Assembly (NCBI GenBank): GCA_963818925.1
Contig: CAWFTN010000001.1
Span: 3,357,104 to 3,421,103, forward strand
Origin: JAMXLG01 sp963818925
Lineage (GTDB): Bacteria > Vulcanimicrobiota > Vulcanimicrobiia > Vulcanimicrobiales > Vulcanimicrobiaceae
DNA: 64,000 nucleotides
Direction: 5' to 3'
Part shown: positions 1-9,073 of the stretch, piece by piece
How the letters are laid out: each line of letters starts with the position of its first letter
How positions within the stretch are numbered: the first letter of the stretch is position 1
Position numbers and translations under genes: made by a program
Notes under the pieces: generated by a model
Told to the model about the DNA's origin: nothing
The model's input: the letters and a program-made list of their open reading frames with translations, nothing else
Databases searched by the model: none

Positions 1-358
1 GAGCGGCAACCAAACGAGAGTGCCGAGCGAGCACCGGAAAGATCGTTTCAAAGAGCGGGTCGCCGGCGCGCAGATTGATTGCAACCGCGCCGCCGAGATA
101 GCCCGTGAGAAGAATTGCCGCAAATGTGTTCGTCTTCGGGATGATGTACAATACGGTGAGCGCGAGCAAGATCGAACCGACCAACGGTGCTAATTCGATC
201 GGAAATCCGAGTCGCGCGAACGCCTCGACGACCGGCGCGGGTTTGAAGAACTTACCAGCCGCGTCAAAGAGCATGAAAAGAATAACGAGCATTGCAATCG
301 GACGGGCGATCCACAACGCGGCGTTCGAGTTGGTAGGCGACGGAAGAGTTGCCTGCAT
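1..358 (-). CDS. DoxX-like membrane protein (partial, runs off the window start)
   Basis: Minus-strand frame open from an ATG at 358 to the window edge, at least 119 residues. It starts with a short polar tail, then hydrophobic segments at about residues 15-33, 56-73 and 78-96. The stretch LFDAAGKFFKPAPVVEAF followed by a GFP turn matches the DoxX-like family of small four-helix membrane proteins. These are often found beside VOC or ArsR-type genes, and their biochemical role is not settled. It is divergent from the VOC gene at 491, and an inverted repeat lies between them. The C-terminus lies outside the window, so the fourth helix cannot be checked. Confidence 0.7.
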   Translation of the reverse strand, partial: MQATLPSPTNSNAALWIARPIAMLVILFMLFDAAGKFFKPAPVVEAFARLGFPIELAPLVGSILLALTVLYIIPKTNTFAAILLTGYLGGAVAINLRAGDPLFETIFPVLARHSRLVAA

Positions 359-433
359 GTCTCGTTCCTCCAAGATCGCCGGCTCGCGAACGCTACCGGC
401 CCCTCAAAGATAACATCAGCGCTTGTAAAAAGC

Positions 434-454
434 AAGTATTGTTGTAAAATACTT
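434..454. promoter_or_regulatory. Inverted repeat, candidate operator between divergent DoxX-like and VOC genes
   Basis: AAGTATT at 434-440 and AATACTT at 448-454 form a perfect 7-bp inverted repeat with a 7-nt spacer. GCTTG (421) and CAAGC (455) extend the symmetry outward. It sits in an AT-rich island in the 132-bp divergent region, upstream of the AAGGAG ribosome binding site (476-481) of the VOC gene. The geometry fits a dimeric winged-helix repressor of the ArsR or PadR type. No regulator gene is visible beside it, so the assignment is inference. Confidence 0.45.
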
Positions 455-490
455 CAAGCACACACGAACCAACATAAGGAGTTAGTAAGG

Positions 491-868
491 ATGTACATAT
501 CGGTTGTGAGTCTCCCTGTGCGCGATATCGATCGCGCGATCGACTTCTATACGAACAAGCTCGGGTGGGAGAAAACGATGGATGCTCCGATGGGCGAGGG
601 CATGCGGTGGGTTACCGTCGCGCCCAAAGGCGGACAAGCATCGTTCACGCTATCGTTAACCGACGAAGCGATTGAAGAACCGGAAAATTTCGTTCGCGTG
701 ATTTTCGAAGTCGACGACGTGACGGCGGCGTGTAACGATTTACAAAGGCGCGGTGTGACGATCTCGGAACCACCGCGCACGGAACCTTGGGGCGGTTGGG
801 CGATGATCAAAGATTCCGAAGGCAATGCGCATGGTCTTCATTCGCCTGCGCCGGTCAGTGTTATGTGA
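491..868 (+). CDS. VOC-superfamily (glyoxalase-like) protein
   Basis: 125 residues, the usual length for a single-chain vicinal-oxygen-chelate protein made of two beta-alpha-beta-beta-beta modules. It opens with a strand followed by VRDIDRAIDFYTNKLGW, the family's first helix signature. The second half has DLQRRGVTI and a WAMIKDSEGNAHGL ending typical of glyoxalase/bleomycin-resistance/dioxygenase folds. AAGGAG lies 9 nt before the ATG, so the start is secure. The substrate cannot be read from sequence. Pairing with a divergent DoxX-like gene suggests a stress- or electrophile-responsive unit. Confidence 0.85.
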   Translation: MYISVVSLPVRDIDRAIDFYTNKLGWEKTMDAPMGEGMRWVTVAPKGGQASFTLSLTDEAIEEPENFVRVIFEVDDVTAACNDLQRRGVTISEPPRTEPWGGWAMIKDSEGNAHGLHSPAPVSVM

Positions 869-884
869 TGTGAGATTGCGTTAC

Positions 885-905
885 GCGGTGTTAAGCTAAC
901 ACCGC
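885..905. other. Perfect 9-bp hairpin between VOC and TonB receptor genes
   Basis: GCGGTGTTA (885-893), a 3-nt loop and TAACACCGC (897-905) form a strong stem-loop 17 nt after the VOC stop codon. No T-tract follows, so it is either a transcript-stabilising 3-prime hairpin or an operator. A second small palindrome, TGAGCA-ATT-TGCTCA, lies at 929-943, 30 nt before the next start codon. Together they fill most of the 105-bp gap. Confidence 0.5.
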
Positions 906-973
906 GGTGCGATGCCATGATGGCGGCATGAGCAATTTGCTCACGCTTCATCAACTCTCGTGAAAGGCATCGC

Positions 974-3900
974 ATGATACGTCAGATCTTTCGACGTACG
1001 GCGACGGCGTTTGCGTTGATTGCGCTCGTTCTCGGCCAGGTAACATGGGCACTGGCCGGCACGACGGGCGGAATTACCGGCGTCGTCACCGAGACGACCG
1101 GAAGTCCAATTGCAGGTGCGTCAGTCAAAATTGTTTCGGCGTCACAAAGCGCCAGTTCAACAAGCGACGCATCGGGACGATTCAACTTCCTCTCACTTGC
1201 ACCGGATACATATACGGTTTCAATTGAGAAGGACGGCTATCAGCCCGTTTCCTATGCGGGCATTACCGTATTTGCGGACAACACCTTGACGTTGTCGTTC
1301 AGAATGGAAAAGGCGCTCAAGACGATTGCGAAAGTGTCGGCAACCTCTGCCGGCTCGCTCGTAAAAGCAGGCGTCGGTTCCGACATCTACAGCGTCAATT
1401 CACAATCGATCACGACCGCGAGCGCGCTCGGCGGCGGTGGTAACTTGAACAGTGCGTACTCGGCGATTTCGTCGGTACCCGGTGTTACCGTTCCGTCGGG
1501 CGGCATGGGATGGAATCAACCCACGTACGTTCGAGGTTCTCAAGCGTTCTTCACCGGATTTGAATACGACGGTATCCCCGTCAACCGCGCGTTCGACAAC
1601 TACAACTCGTCGACCGAATCGAATCTCGGATTGCAAGAACTGCAAGTCTACACCGGTGGCGGCCCCTCGTCGTCATCATCGGCCGGCACGTCGGGATTCA
1701 TCAACCAGGTTTTCAAGACCGGAACGTATCCCGGTTACCTCGATCTCTCAGGTGGCATCGGGTCGACCACGTTCTATCATCAGGCCAAGGTTGAAGCGGG
1801 CGGCGCAACACCGGACCGCCGGTTCAGCTACTACGTTGGACTGAGCGGATACAATCAAGATTTCCGCTTTGTCAATAACGACAACGGCGGTTCGATGGCG
1901 AACGATCCGACCGGAATCTACACCGGTCAGAGTTTCGTTCAAGTCGGTCCGCAATTGATCAACGGCACGCCGCGTTCGGAAACGCCGGAATGTCTTCCGG
2001 GTACCGGTACAACGCCGGCCTCCGTTGCAAATTTGCCGTGGCTAGCGCCGGATCTCGGCGGTTCCACGAATAACTGCTACGTGCCGTTCAACGGCCTCTA
2101 CGGGAACCCGCAGGCCGTGCCCGCGCAGATCGCGGATCGCGAAAACATCGTCAACTTCCACTTCCGCATTCCGCAGAAGAACGGAACGTCCGACGACATT
2201 CAACTGCTCGGCAGCACGTCGATGTTGAACACGCAGTTCTATACGAGCCCAAACGACGCGGGCGGTTATGCTCCGTACACCACGGCGCTCTTTGGAAATT
2301 CGTATTGCAATCCAGCGACCAGCGTCGAGGCAAGCGGTGCGGCATGCACGCCGACGCCGTATGTCAACTACCCGGCCTACGTCGACGCGACGATCTACAA
2401 CGCGCCGTTCGGAACGCCGATCAAAAACCTGTCGACGTCGCAATACTACCAGCCGAGTAGTCCGACGAACCGGGGATTCCAATCCCAGATTCCGGCCGAC
2501 CAGCGCGACGCGATCATGAACGACACCGGCATCGTCAAATTGCAATATACGCACCAGTTTTCGAGCAATGCGTTCGCTCGCGTCTTCGGATACACGTTCT
2601 TCTCCGATTGGACGCAAGCAGGAGCGAACTCATCGCAAGACTGCTATCTCAACGGCGGAATCGGGCCGTGCTTTTCCGGCGTTGCGGCAAACTACGATCT
2701 GATCACGCACACCGGCGGCGGACAGCTCGAGTTCGTCGATCAATTAACGAGCCAACACCTGTTGCAGTTAACGGCGAACTACACGACCGCCAACGTCGTT
2801 CGTTTCAACAATACAGGCTTCACGAATCTCGCCTCGCCGATCGGCATCGTCAGCCAGTCGGCCGGCAAATTCTCGTGCTGGAATGAACAGCCGGGTACAC
2901 CGCAATACGACAGCACCGTACCGTGCGTACCGAGTGGAAGCGCATTTAACCAGTGGGGATCGGATGCGGCCGCCGGCGCGTACAACGGCGGTGCGCTTGG
3001 CCCCAACGCTACAGCGGCAGGCGCGAATTGGGTGACGCTCTGGAACGGAGACGCCTCCGGCACACTCAATACCGTAAAGCCGCAGTTTGGGTTCGTCGCG
3101 CTGAGCGATCAGTGGCGCCCGAACGACCGGTTGTTGCTCAACGCGCAAGTGCGATATGAGGACTACCAGTACGGGCTCGTATCGAATCCGGGAACACCGA
3201 CCGACTTCTACGCGCAGATCATCTCGAACGACGTGTGTCAAAACGCATCGGGGACGGTGCTGACGAAGCCGTTGGTTCCGGGCGCGCCGCCGCCTGCACC
3301 GGTGATCTATACGCCGAGCTGTGCCGCGGGCACGGTGGTTGCGGGATATCCCAACGGAATTCCGGCAGGGTATGCGCATCCGACGTTCTCCGCGATCTCA
3401 CCGTCGTCGTATACGATCCAGGATGTTTCGCCGCGACTCTCCGCAACTTACACGCAATCGCCGGATACCGTGTGGCGTGGTTCGATCGGCCGATTCACGG
3501 AACCGCCGATCTCTGCGTCGCTTCAGTATCTCAACGCATCCGGCAATTCACTCTCAACGTGGAACGCGACGTTGCCGCTCGGCTTCACCACTCCGTTCCA
3601 TCCGATTCCGCCGATGAATGCGACGCAAGCAGATCTCTCGCTCGAGCATCACATCCACGGAACCGACATGAGCTTCAAGATCTCCCCATTCTACAACTAC
3701 ACGAACGGGTATCAAGAACAGTCGTTCATCGGCCCGAATTTCGTGACGCAAGCTCCGGTGGGCAATTTTAAGTCGGTCGGTGCCGAACTGGCATTCACCA
3801 AAGGCGACTTCGCAAAGGACGGTCTCTCGACGCAAATCGCGTTGACGTATACCGATGCGAAGGTCCAATACACGAACTGGTTCGGGTCGAATCAGCTCAA

Positions 3901-4798
3901 CGCCGTCAATCAGGCGATCAGCCAATTCAACGTGTTGACCAAGGGCGGCGGCGGTTCGCCGTTCTACTGCTCCGGGGGTAAAGACGCGGCCGGAAACCCG
4001 AGCCCCGGTGTCTCGGCGCCGAATTGCGCCGCAGCCGGCGGTATCGCGGTTACCAATCCGTACTACAACATGAGCCAACAGGCGTTGCTCAATACGGGCG
4101 GCTGGTATGCACCTGGTGACACCGGCCTCTCGCCCACGAACAATCCATCGACGACCTATTACGACTCGCCGTGGAACTTGCAGTGGCTTCTGAATTATCG
4201 TAAGCAGAAGTTCGCGACCACGTTCTCCGTCAGCGTCGTGGAAGGTGCATCGTACGGCGGTCCGCTCGACGTCGTCGGTATCGACCCCCGCGTTTGCACG
4301 GCAAACGCTACGACGTCCGGGATCGTACTGGCATCGCCGAAGACCGATCCGTTTGCGTGCGACGCGTTGACGGCAGCCGGCACGTTCTCGAACGCCGCCG
4401 GTCAACTGTTCATCCCGAATCCGCAGACGGGTTCGTTCGCACCTCCTGGTGCATATCGCAACCCGTGGGTGATGGTCGGAAACCTGTCGTTCACGTACGA
4501 TATGTCGCCGCGAATCTCTGCGAACGTGACGCTCGCGAATTTGTTCCACAGCTGCTTCGGCGGAACGAAAGCGGCCTGGACGAACGCGTTCGGACCGTCG
4601 CCATGGACCTGCGGGTATCAAGCCAACGGCAACTACGTCTCGAACTTCTACAACGGTACGAGTCCGTTCGACACTGCTGCGAACGGCTTCACGCCGCCGG
4701 CGTTTGAGACGCAGTCGTATCGCCCGTTCACGTTCAACGATGCCGGTAGTGTACCGTCGCCGTTCAACGTGTTCTTCCAGCTCACCGTGAAGATCTAG
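974..4798 (+). CDS. TonB-dependent outer-membrane receptor with carboxypeptidase-regulatory domain
   Basis: 1274 residues. A signal peptide of about 28 residues (RRTATAFALIALVLG core ending in ALA) is followed by a CarboxypepD_reg-like beta-sandwich at about 30-115 (GGITGVVTETTGSPIAGASV, then DGYQPVSYAGI). A plug-like region at about 130-260 contains VPGV and YVRGSQ. A long aromatic, Asn/Thr-rich beta-barrel runs to the C-terminus and ends FFQLTVKI, a typical outer-membrane closing strand. The role inferred is energised uptake of a bulky ligand across the outer membrane; the ligand is unknown. The length exceeds that of siderophore receptors and fits the SusC/Oar-like class. No TonB box or SusD partner is recognisable next to it. 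Confidence 0.9.
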   Translation: MIRQIFRRTATAFALIALVLGQVTWALAGTTGGITGVVTETTGSPIAGASVKIVSASQSASSTSDASGRFNFLSLAPDTYTVSIEKDGYQPVSYAGITVFADNTLTLSFRMEKALKTIAKVSATSAGSLVKAGVGSDIYSVNSQSITTASALGGGGNLNSAYSAISSVPGVTVPSGGMGWNQPTYVRGSQAFFTGFEYDGIPVNRAFDNYNSSTESNLGLQELQVYTGGGPSSSSSAGTSGFINQVFKTGTYPGYLDLSGGIGSTTFYHQAKVEAGGATPDRRFSYYVGLSGYNQDFRFVNNDNGGSMANDPTGIYTGQSFVQVGPQLINGTPRSETPECLPGTGTTPASVANLPWLAPDLGGSTNNCYVPFNGLYGNPQAVPAQIADRENIVNFHFRIPQKNGTSDDIQLLGSTSMLNTQFYTSPNDAGGYAPYTTALFGNSYCNPATSVEASGAACTPTPYVNYPAYVDATIYNAPFGTPIKNLSTSQYYQPSSPTNRGFQSQIPADQRDAIMNDTGIVKLQYTHQFSSNAFARVFGYTFFSDWTQAGANSSQDCYLNGGIGPCFSGVAANYDLITHTGGGQLEFVDQLTSQHLLQLTANYTTANVVRFNNTGFTNLASPIGIVSQSAGKFSCWNEQPGTPQYDSTVPCVPSGSAFNQWGSDAAAGAYNGGALGPNATAAGANWVTLWNGDASGTLNTVKPQFGFVALSDQWRPNDRLLLNAQVRYEDYQYGLVSNPGTPTDFYAQIISNDVCQNASGTVLTKPLVPGAPPPAPVIYTPSCAAGTVVAGYPNGIPAGYAHPTFSAISPSSYTIQDVSPRLSATYTQSPDTVWRGSIGRFTEPPISASLQYLNASGNSLSTWNATLPLGFTTPFHPIPPMNATQADLSLEHHIHGTDMSFKISPFYNYTNGYQEQSFIGPNFVTQAPVGNFKSVGAELAFTKGDFAKDGLSTQIALTYTDAKVQYTNWFGSNQLNAVNQAISQFNVLTKGGGGSPFYCSGGKDAAGNPSPGVSAPNCAAAGGIAVTNPYYNMSQQALLNTGGWYAPGDTGLSPTNNPSTTYYDSPWNLQWLLNYRKQKFATTFSVSVVEGASYGGPLDVVGIDPRVCTANATTSGIVLASPKTDPFACDALTAAGTFSNAAGQLFIPNPQTGSFAPPGAYRNPWVMVGNLSFTYDMSPRISANVTLANLFHSCFGGTKAAWTNAFGPSPWTCGYQANGNYVSNFYNGTSPFDTAANGFTPPAFETQSYRPFTFNDAGSVPSPFNVFFQLTVKI

Positions 4799-4851
4799 GT
4801 GTTGAATCGTGTGAAGCGGAAGCATGGGAAGTATGTCACATTGTTCTGGGA

Positions 4852-5952
4852 GTGAGTGATATACATCCCGAACGCACGGAAACCGTGCAGGCATTGGGCG
4901 CCGAACGCCATCGCGCGCCCAATGCCTTGTTTTTTGTCTTAGCGCTTGTGCTCTGTGCGCTGACGAGCGGATCATCGATGCCGTCGTTCGACGGCGCGAC
5001 GCAATGGATCTCATCGCCGCCGCTCACGCCGGCAGAACTCCGCGGCAAAATCGTGCTCGTCGATTTCTGGGAGTACACGTGCTTGAATTGTTTGCGCACG
5101 TTACCGTATCTGCGTGAATGGTACAAACGCTACAACTCTGACGGTCTCGTGATCGTCGGCGTCCACACGCCGGAATTCACGTTTTCTTCCGAATCGAAAG
5201 AAGTTGCCGATGCGACGAAGCGGCTCGACGTCGGCTGGCCGGTGGCCGTCGACGCTCGCCGGACGATTTGGAACCGCTACGGTATCAACGTCTGGCCGAC
5301 GGAGATGCTCTTCGATCAACAAGGGCGACTCGTCGAGACCCAGGTCGGTGAAGGCAACTATCCGCAAACCGAACGGAACATTCAGTCGTTGATCCACGCG
5401 CAGAACAAGAACGCCATGCTGCCGCAACCGATGGCGCTTTTGCCGCAAGATAGTTACGATAAGCCCGGTGCGGTGTGCTATCCGCATACGCCGGAGGTGC
5501 TGATCGAAAACACGCCGGTTGCGGATGCGCCCCAATTCGGCAATCCTTCGGAAGATATCTCGTACGTGGATCGTACGGCGCATAAAGACGGCGGCGTGTA
5601 TCTCGACGGCTATTGGCACGCGACGAAAGAAGCGCTCATCTTCGGCGGCGGGAGCGGATACTTTTTGATGCCCTACCGGGCGATCGAAGTGACGACGGTG
5701 CTGACACCGCAACACGGCGCGACTCGCGTCAACATCCTGCAAGACGATAAATCGCTCGCGCGCGGCGACGCTGGTGCAGACGTTCGCTTCGATGCGTCCG
5801 GGACGTCATACGTCAAGGTAGATGCGTCGCGCGCGTATCGTATCGTTATGAACGCGCATTACGGCGCGCACGAGCTCAAGCTCGTGCCGCAAGGACCGGG
5901 CGTCGCGGTTTACGACGTCGCTTTTGAGTCGTGCGAAATTCCGTCTAAATAA
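4852..5952 (+). CDS. Membrane-anchored thioredoxin/DipZ-type protein
   Basis: 366 residues from the GTG at 4852. A hydrophobic segment at about 25-40 is followed by a thioredoxin fold. The active site WEYTCLNC (Cys77, Cys80) matches the CxNC variant of DipZ and related periplasmic disulfide proteins, and the cis-Pro region reads WPTEMLF. After about residue 215 comes a beta-rich C-terminal domain of the DipZ carbohydrate-binding-like type. The protein probably acts outside the cytoplasmic membrane in thiol redox exchange. The start is uncertain: a terminator-like hairpin (4891-4935) lies inside the proposed N-terminal coding sequence, and the next in-frame ATG is 4978, which would remove the membrane anchor. 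The 3-prime end overlaps the convergent regulator gene by 43 bp. Confidence 0.8.
   Translation: MSDIHPERTETVQALGAERHRAPNALFFVLALVLCALTSGSSMPSFDGATQWISSPPLTPAELRGKIVLVDFWEYTCLNCLRTLPYLREWYKRYNSDGLVIVGVHTPEFTFSSESKEVADATKRLDVGWPVAVDARRTIWNRYGINVWPTEMLFDQQGRLVETQVGEGNYPQTERNIQSLIHAQNKNAMLPQPMALLPQDSYDKPGAVCYPHTPEVLIENTPVADAPQFGNPSEDISYVDRTAHKDGGVYLDGYWHATKEALIFGGGSGYFLMPYRAIEVTTVLTPQHGATRVNILQDDKSLARGDAGADVRFDASGTSYVKVDASRAYRIVMNAHYGAHELKLVPQGPGVAVYDVAFESCEIPSK
4891..4935 (+). terminator. Rho-independent terminator-like hairpin inside the thioredoxin reading frame
   Basis: GCATTGGGCGC (4891-4901) and GCGCCCAATGC (4915-4925) form a perfect 11-bp stem with a 13-nt loop. CTTGTTTTTTG follows at once. 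This is a textbook intrinsic terminator, placed 93 nt after the TonB-receptor stop. It either ends the receptor transcript, with the thioredoxin gene starting later than 4852, or acts as an attenuator within the 5-prime coding region. Confidence 0.7.
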
Positions 5953-7370
5953 AAGGGACGCCCGCTGCGCCGGCACTCCCAGCACAATTCGACCTGATAG
6001 ATCTCGCGCACGCGCCGAATCTTCAGCTCGGTTCCGCAGCGATCGCATTGTTGAGGACGCCCTTGCTCGATTGCCGCAATGAGCGCCGGGTCGTGTTGCT
6101 GCAGCGGTGCATACATCGGATCCACGAGGGTGAGGAAGAGGCCCGGCTCCCGGGTGTGCAAGGCATGTTCGAGCGTGACGCCGGCCGCCGTGCGGTCGTT
6201 CATCGCGAGTTCCACCGCGCACAGCGAAACGTGCGACGGAATGGCCACCGAACGAAGCGTCGCGATCGCTCGCCTCGCGCTCGTCGTATCACCCCGCTTC
6301 GCTGCAATGTATCCGCGGGCAGCGATGACGCGCGTCGACATATCGCTGCCGCCGATGGTCGAGAGCATCTCGTCCGCTTTTCGGTATTCGCCTTCCATCG
6401 CGTATGCGCACGCGTCGTAAAACACCGCCATCGCATGACTGCGATCGAGCGCGTTCGCCGTTTCAAACGCGCGGTGTGCTTCGTCGTAACGTCGTGCCAT
6501 GTAGAGCGCCGTGCCGAAGAGCGCGGTCGAAAACGAGGATGCGGGGTCGGCGGTCACCGCAAGATCGGCTTGCGTCAACGCACCGACGAAGTCGCGGCGC
6601 GAGAGACGCTCCCAAACCGCGGCAGTGTGCCCGACCGATGCGTTCGGAGCGAGAAGAATCGCGCGCTCGGCGGCGAGCCGCGCGTCGTTACGATTTGCGT
6701 TGAAGAAGAGCAGCAGCGTGCTAAGCGTTGCGAATGCCCGCGATGAAGACGGATCGATGGTGATGACACGTTCGATCAACATGCGGGCGCGCCAATAGGC
6801 GTGCTCCGGCGAATAAAACAGGCGGATCCCGGCGTTACAATACGCGGCCGCGAGCGTTTCAAGAGCGGGAACGTATTCCGGCTCTTCCTCGCACGCACGT
6901 TCCAATAATTCGATCGCCTCGAGAACTGCGCGCTCGTTGCGCTTCCGGTAGAGCGCAACGGCTTTCTGAAAAAGCGAAAATGCCGGTCGCAGCGCGTCGG
7001 GACGATGTTTGCGCGCGTCGATCGGTGATTCGCCCGCTAGGCGAAAGCCGCGTTCCGGGACCGTTTCGATATACGGTGACGAATCGTAGCGCGCGAGCGT
7101 TTGGCGAAGACGATACACTGTTTGATTGAGTGCCGCATCGCTGGCAGAGCCGATCCATAAGCGCTCGATGATTTCATCGCGCGAGGCGATATCGGGGCGG
7201 CGCTCGCCGAGAACGGCGAGAAACTCCGCCTCTTTCGGCTTCAGCGTAACGGGTAGCCCGTCATACCACAGCTTGCGCTGCGTAAGGTGGAAGATGAAGC
7301 GCCCGAAGGAGACCTGCGTAAACAACGTATAAGCGACGAGCGGCGCATGAAAAGTGTGACAAAATTTCAT
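5910..7370 (-). CDS. Winged-helix transcriptional regulator with TPR region and C-terminal zinc ribbon
   Basis: 486 residues. Residues about 20-115 form an OmpR/CadC-type winged helix (LKPKEAEFLAVLGE, then SDAALNQTVYRLRQTL and a wing ending ERGFRL). The remainder is helical with TPR-like repeats such as YDEAHRAFETANALD and Ala-rich pairs. The last 50 residues carry CDRCG and CWECRR, two CxxC pairs 18 residues apart that would bind zinc; this addition is unusual for the family. The protein is probably a cytoplasmic one-component regulator sensing through the TPR or ribbon. Its 3-prime end overlaps the thioredoxin gene by 43 bp, tail to tail. The first 20 residues are weakly conserved in style, so the true start could be internal. 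Confidence 0.75.
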   Translation of the reverse strand: MKFCHTFHAPLVAYTLFTQVSFGRFIFHLTQRKLWYDGLPVTLKPKEAEFLAVLGERRPDIASRDEIIERLWIGSASDAALNQTVYRLRQTLARYDSSPYIETVPERGFRLAGESPIDARKHRPDALRPAFSLFQKAVALYRKRNERAVLEAIELLERACEEEPEYVPALETLAAAYCNAGIRLFYSPEHAYWRARMLIERVITIDPSSSRAFATLSTLLLFFNANRNDARLAAERAILLAPNASVGHTAAVWERLSRRDFVGALTQADLAVTADPASSFSTALFGTALYMARRYDEAHRAFETANALDRSHAMAVFYDACAYAMEGEYRKADEMLSTIGGSDMSTRVIAARGYIAAKRGDTTSARRAIATLRSVAIPSHVSLCAVELAMNDRTAAGVTLEHALHTREPGLFLTLVDPMYAPLQQHDPALIAAIEQGRPQQCDRCGTELKIRRVREIYQVELCWECRRSGRPFYLDGISHDSKATS

Positions 7371-7398
7371 GAACGGCTAACACGACATAACATCGCCG

Positions 7399-7965
7399 GT
7401 GCAACTGATGTTAAGAGACGTTATGCGCGCCGGCGCGTCGCTGTGGCATACTTGCAAGGTGATACAGTGGTTGCGACTATGGCGCGCAATGGCGGCTGCT
7501 TCGGCCGCCGGCTTGGTCGCAATTACCGTTTATCTCGTGGTGGAGCGTTCGATCGCGACGGGGATCTCCGTCGTCGTTGCGACCGAGCAACTGTTGCAGT
7601 GGGATGCCTCCAACGGCTACGGCCGGGCTGCGTTTTTCGGAGGTTGGAGCCTTGCCACGATCGGACTTCTAATGGATGCCGTCGTCTCGACGTGCTGGGC
7701 CGCGCTCTTCGTGCTGCTCTACATCGCGGTGCCGCAAATTCGCCGGAACCTCACGCTCTACGGGCTTCTGTTCGGCGCGCTCGTTATGTGCATGATGATC
7801 TACATCGTCGTTCCGATCGGCCATGCGACGCCGGCACCCCGCACGCTTGCGTCGACCATTAACGTTCTCATCGCGCACACGGTCTTTTTTGGACTACCGC
7901 TCGCCTATGTTGCGGCGGCGGTGCTTCGGCCGCAATCATACGAAGCTTCGGAAACACGCATCTAA
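7399..7965 (+). CDS. Four-helix membrane protein of unknown function
   Basis: Up to 188 residues with hydrophobic segments at about 31-47, 78-108, 117-135 and 155-175. The second contains WAALFVLLYIAV and the third LYGLLFGALVMCMMIYIVVPIG. No catalytic motif is visible. The layout resembles small uncharacterised inner-membrane proteins of the YagU type, but I cannot assign a family with confidence. Alternative starts at 7423 and 7480 remove a poorly hydrophobic N-terminus. It is divergent from the winged-helix regulator with a 28-bp gap, which makes it a candidate target of that regulator. Confidence 0.6.
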   Translation: MQLMLRDVMRAGASLWHTCKVIQWLRLWRAMAAASAAGLVAITVYLVVERSIATGISVVVATEQLLQWDASNGYGRAAFFGGWSLATIGLLMDAVVSTCWAALFVLLYIAVPQIRRNLTLYGLLFGALVMCMMIYIVVPIGHATPAPRTLASTINVLIAHTVFFGLPLAYVAAAVLRPQSYEASETRI

Positions 7966-8003
7966 CGCATAGGCATGATAAAGCGTGCGCTTGGTAATGC
8001 GGG

Positions 8004-9062
8004 TCATCCGAGCGATCGAAGCGCGTCGTCCAGCTCGAAAAGAATCGATTCGATGATCTTCGCGGCAGGCGCCTCGCGAGCGAGCGGAAACGCCTGGCCC
8101 GCCCAGAGCGAAAGAAACTCGGCTCGCCCTTGCGCTGCTGCCGCCTTGCGAATGTCGCGCGTCATGATGTTTTGATGCGGATACGGAGCGCGCTCGTGCG
8201 GATCGGCGAGTTCGCGCGTCATTCGATTCGCGATGCCGCGCGCGGGTTTGCCGGAAAAGGCCTCGGTAACGAGCGTGTCGGCGGCAGACGCGTGCTTCAA
8301 CGCGTCACGATAGGCGCGCGATGTTCCCGCTTCACTTGCGAGTAAGAACGCGGTACCGAGTTGCGCCGCGGACGCGCCAAGCCCCAGTATTGCCGCAACC
8401 CCGCGTCCGTCGCCGATACCGCCCGCGCCGATGACCGGTACGCGGACGGCGTCGACAACTTGCGGGATGAGTGCGAGCGTTCCAATTAGCGGCAGCACGT
8501 CATAGTGAAGAAAGGTGCCGCGGTGGCCACCGGCTTCCGCTCCTTGGACGCACACGGCATCGATGCCGGCGTGCTCCAACGCGACGGCTTCTTCGACCGT
8601 CGTCGCCGTTCCGATCGTGTAGATGCCCGCCTCTCTCAATTCCGCGATAACGGTATCCGGCGGAATCCCGAGCGTGAAGCTGAACGCTGTGGGGCGCGTT
8701 TCAAGGACGATGCGCAGTTGTTCGTCGTGATACGCCGGCGGTGACGGCGGCAACTCGTTTCGCGGCACGCCGAGTTCGTCACGATAGACGTGCAGACGCT
8801 GATGCGCGCGCTGAAGATCGGCGGCAGGGACCTCCGGTGGATCGTTGTCGATGAAAAGATTGAGTCCGAACGGTTTCGTGGTGAGCGCGCGCAGGCGCGC
8901 GACGTCGCTGCGCATCCGTTCGGGGTCGCTGTATTGGCATGCGAGAAATCCGAACGCGCGAGCGTTGCAAGCGGCGGCGGTGAGTTCCACCGTGCCGGGG
9001 CCGCCGAGCGGGGCGAGGACGATCGGCGTTTCAAGAAACGGAATCGCTCGGTTCATGTCCAT
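8004..9062 (-). CDS. Nitronate monooxygenase (2-nitropropane dioxygenase family)
   Basis: 352 residues from the ATG at 9062. FMN-dependent TIM barrel that oxidises alkyl nitronates. The start IVLAPLGGPGTVELTAAACNA, the central QGAEAGGHRG loop that contacts the flavin and substrate, and the phosphate-binding PVIGAGGIGDGRGVAAIL followed by LGASAAQLGTAFL are all diagnostic. The family length is about 320-360. An upstream ATG at 9089 is also in frame, but it falls inside a 10-bp inverted repeat, so 9062 or 9056 is preferred. The enzyme is probably cytosolic and detoxifies nitronates. Confidence 0.9.
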   Translation of the reverse strand: MDMNRAIPFLETPIVLAPLGGPGTVELTAAACNARAFGFLACQYSDPERMRSDVARLRALTTKPFGLNLFIDNDPPEVPAADLQRAHQRLHVYRDELGVPRNELPPSPPAYHDEQLRIVLETRPTAFSFTLGIPPDTVIAELREAGIYTIGTATTVEEAVALEHAGIDAVCVQGAEAGGHRGTFLHYDVLPLIGTLALIPQVVDAVRVPVIGAGGIGDGRGVAAILGLGASAAQLGTAFLLASEAGTSRAYRDALKHASAADTLVTEAFSGKPARGIANRMTRELADPHERAPYPHQNIMTRDIRKAAAAQGRAEFLSLWAGQAFPLAREAPAAKIIESILFELDDALRSLG

Positions 9063-9073
9063 GTGCGGCGTAT

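Noticed and set aside
3554..5014. 486-codon minus-strand frame inside the TonB receptor gene
   Set aside because: Arg-rich translation with no domain; it is the antisense shadow of a well-supported coding gene in GC-rich DNA.
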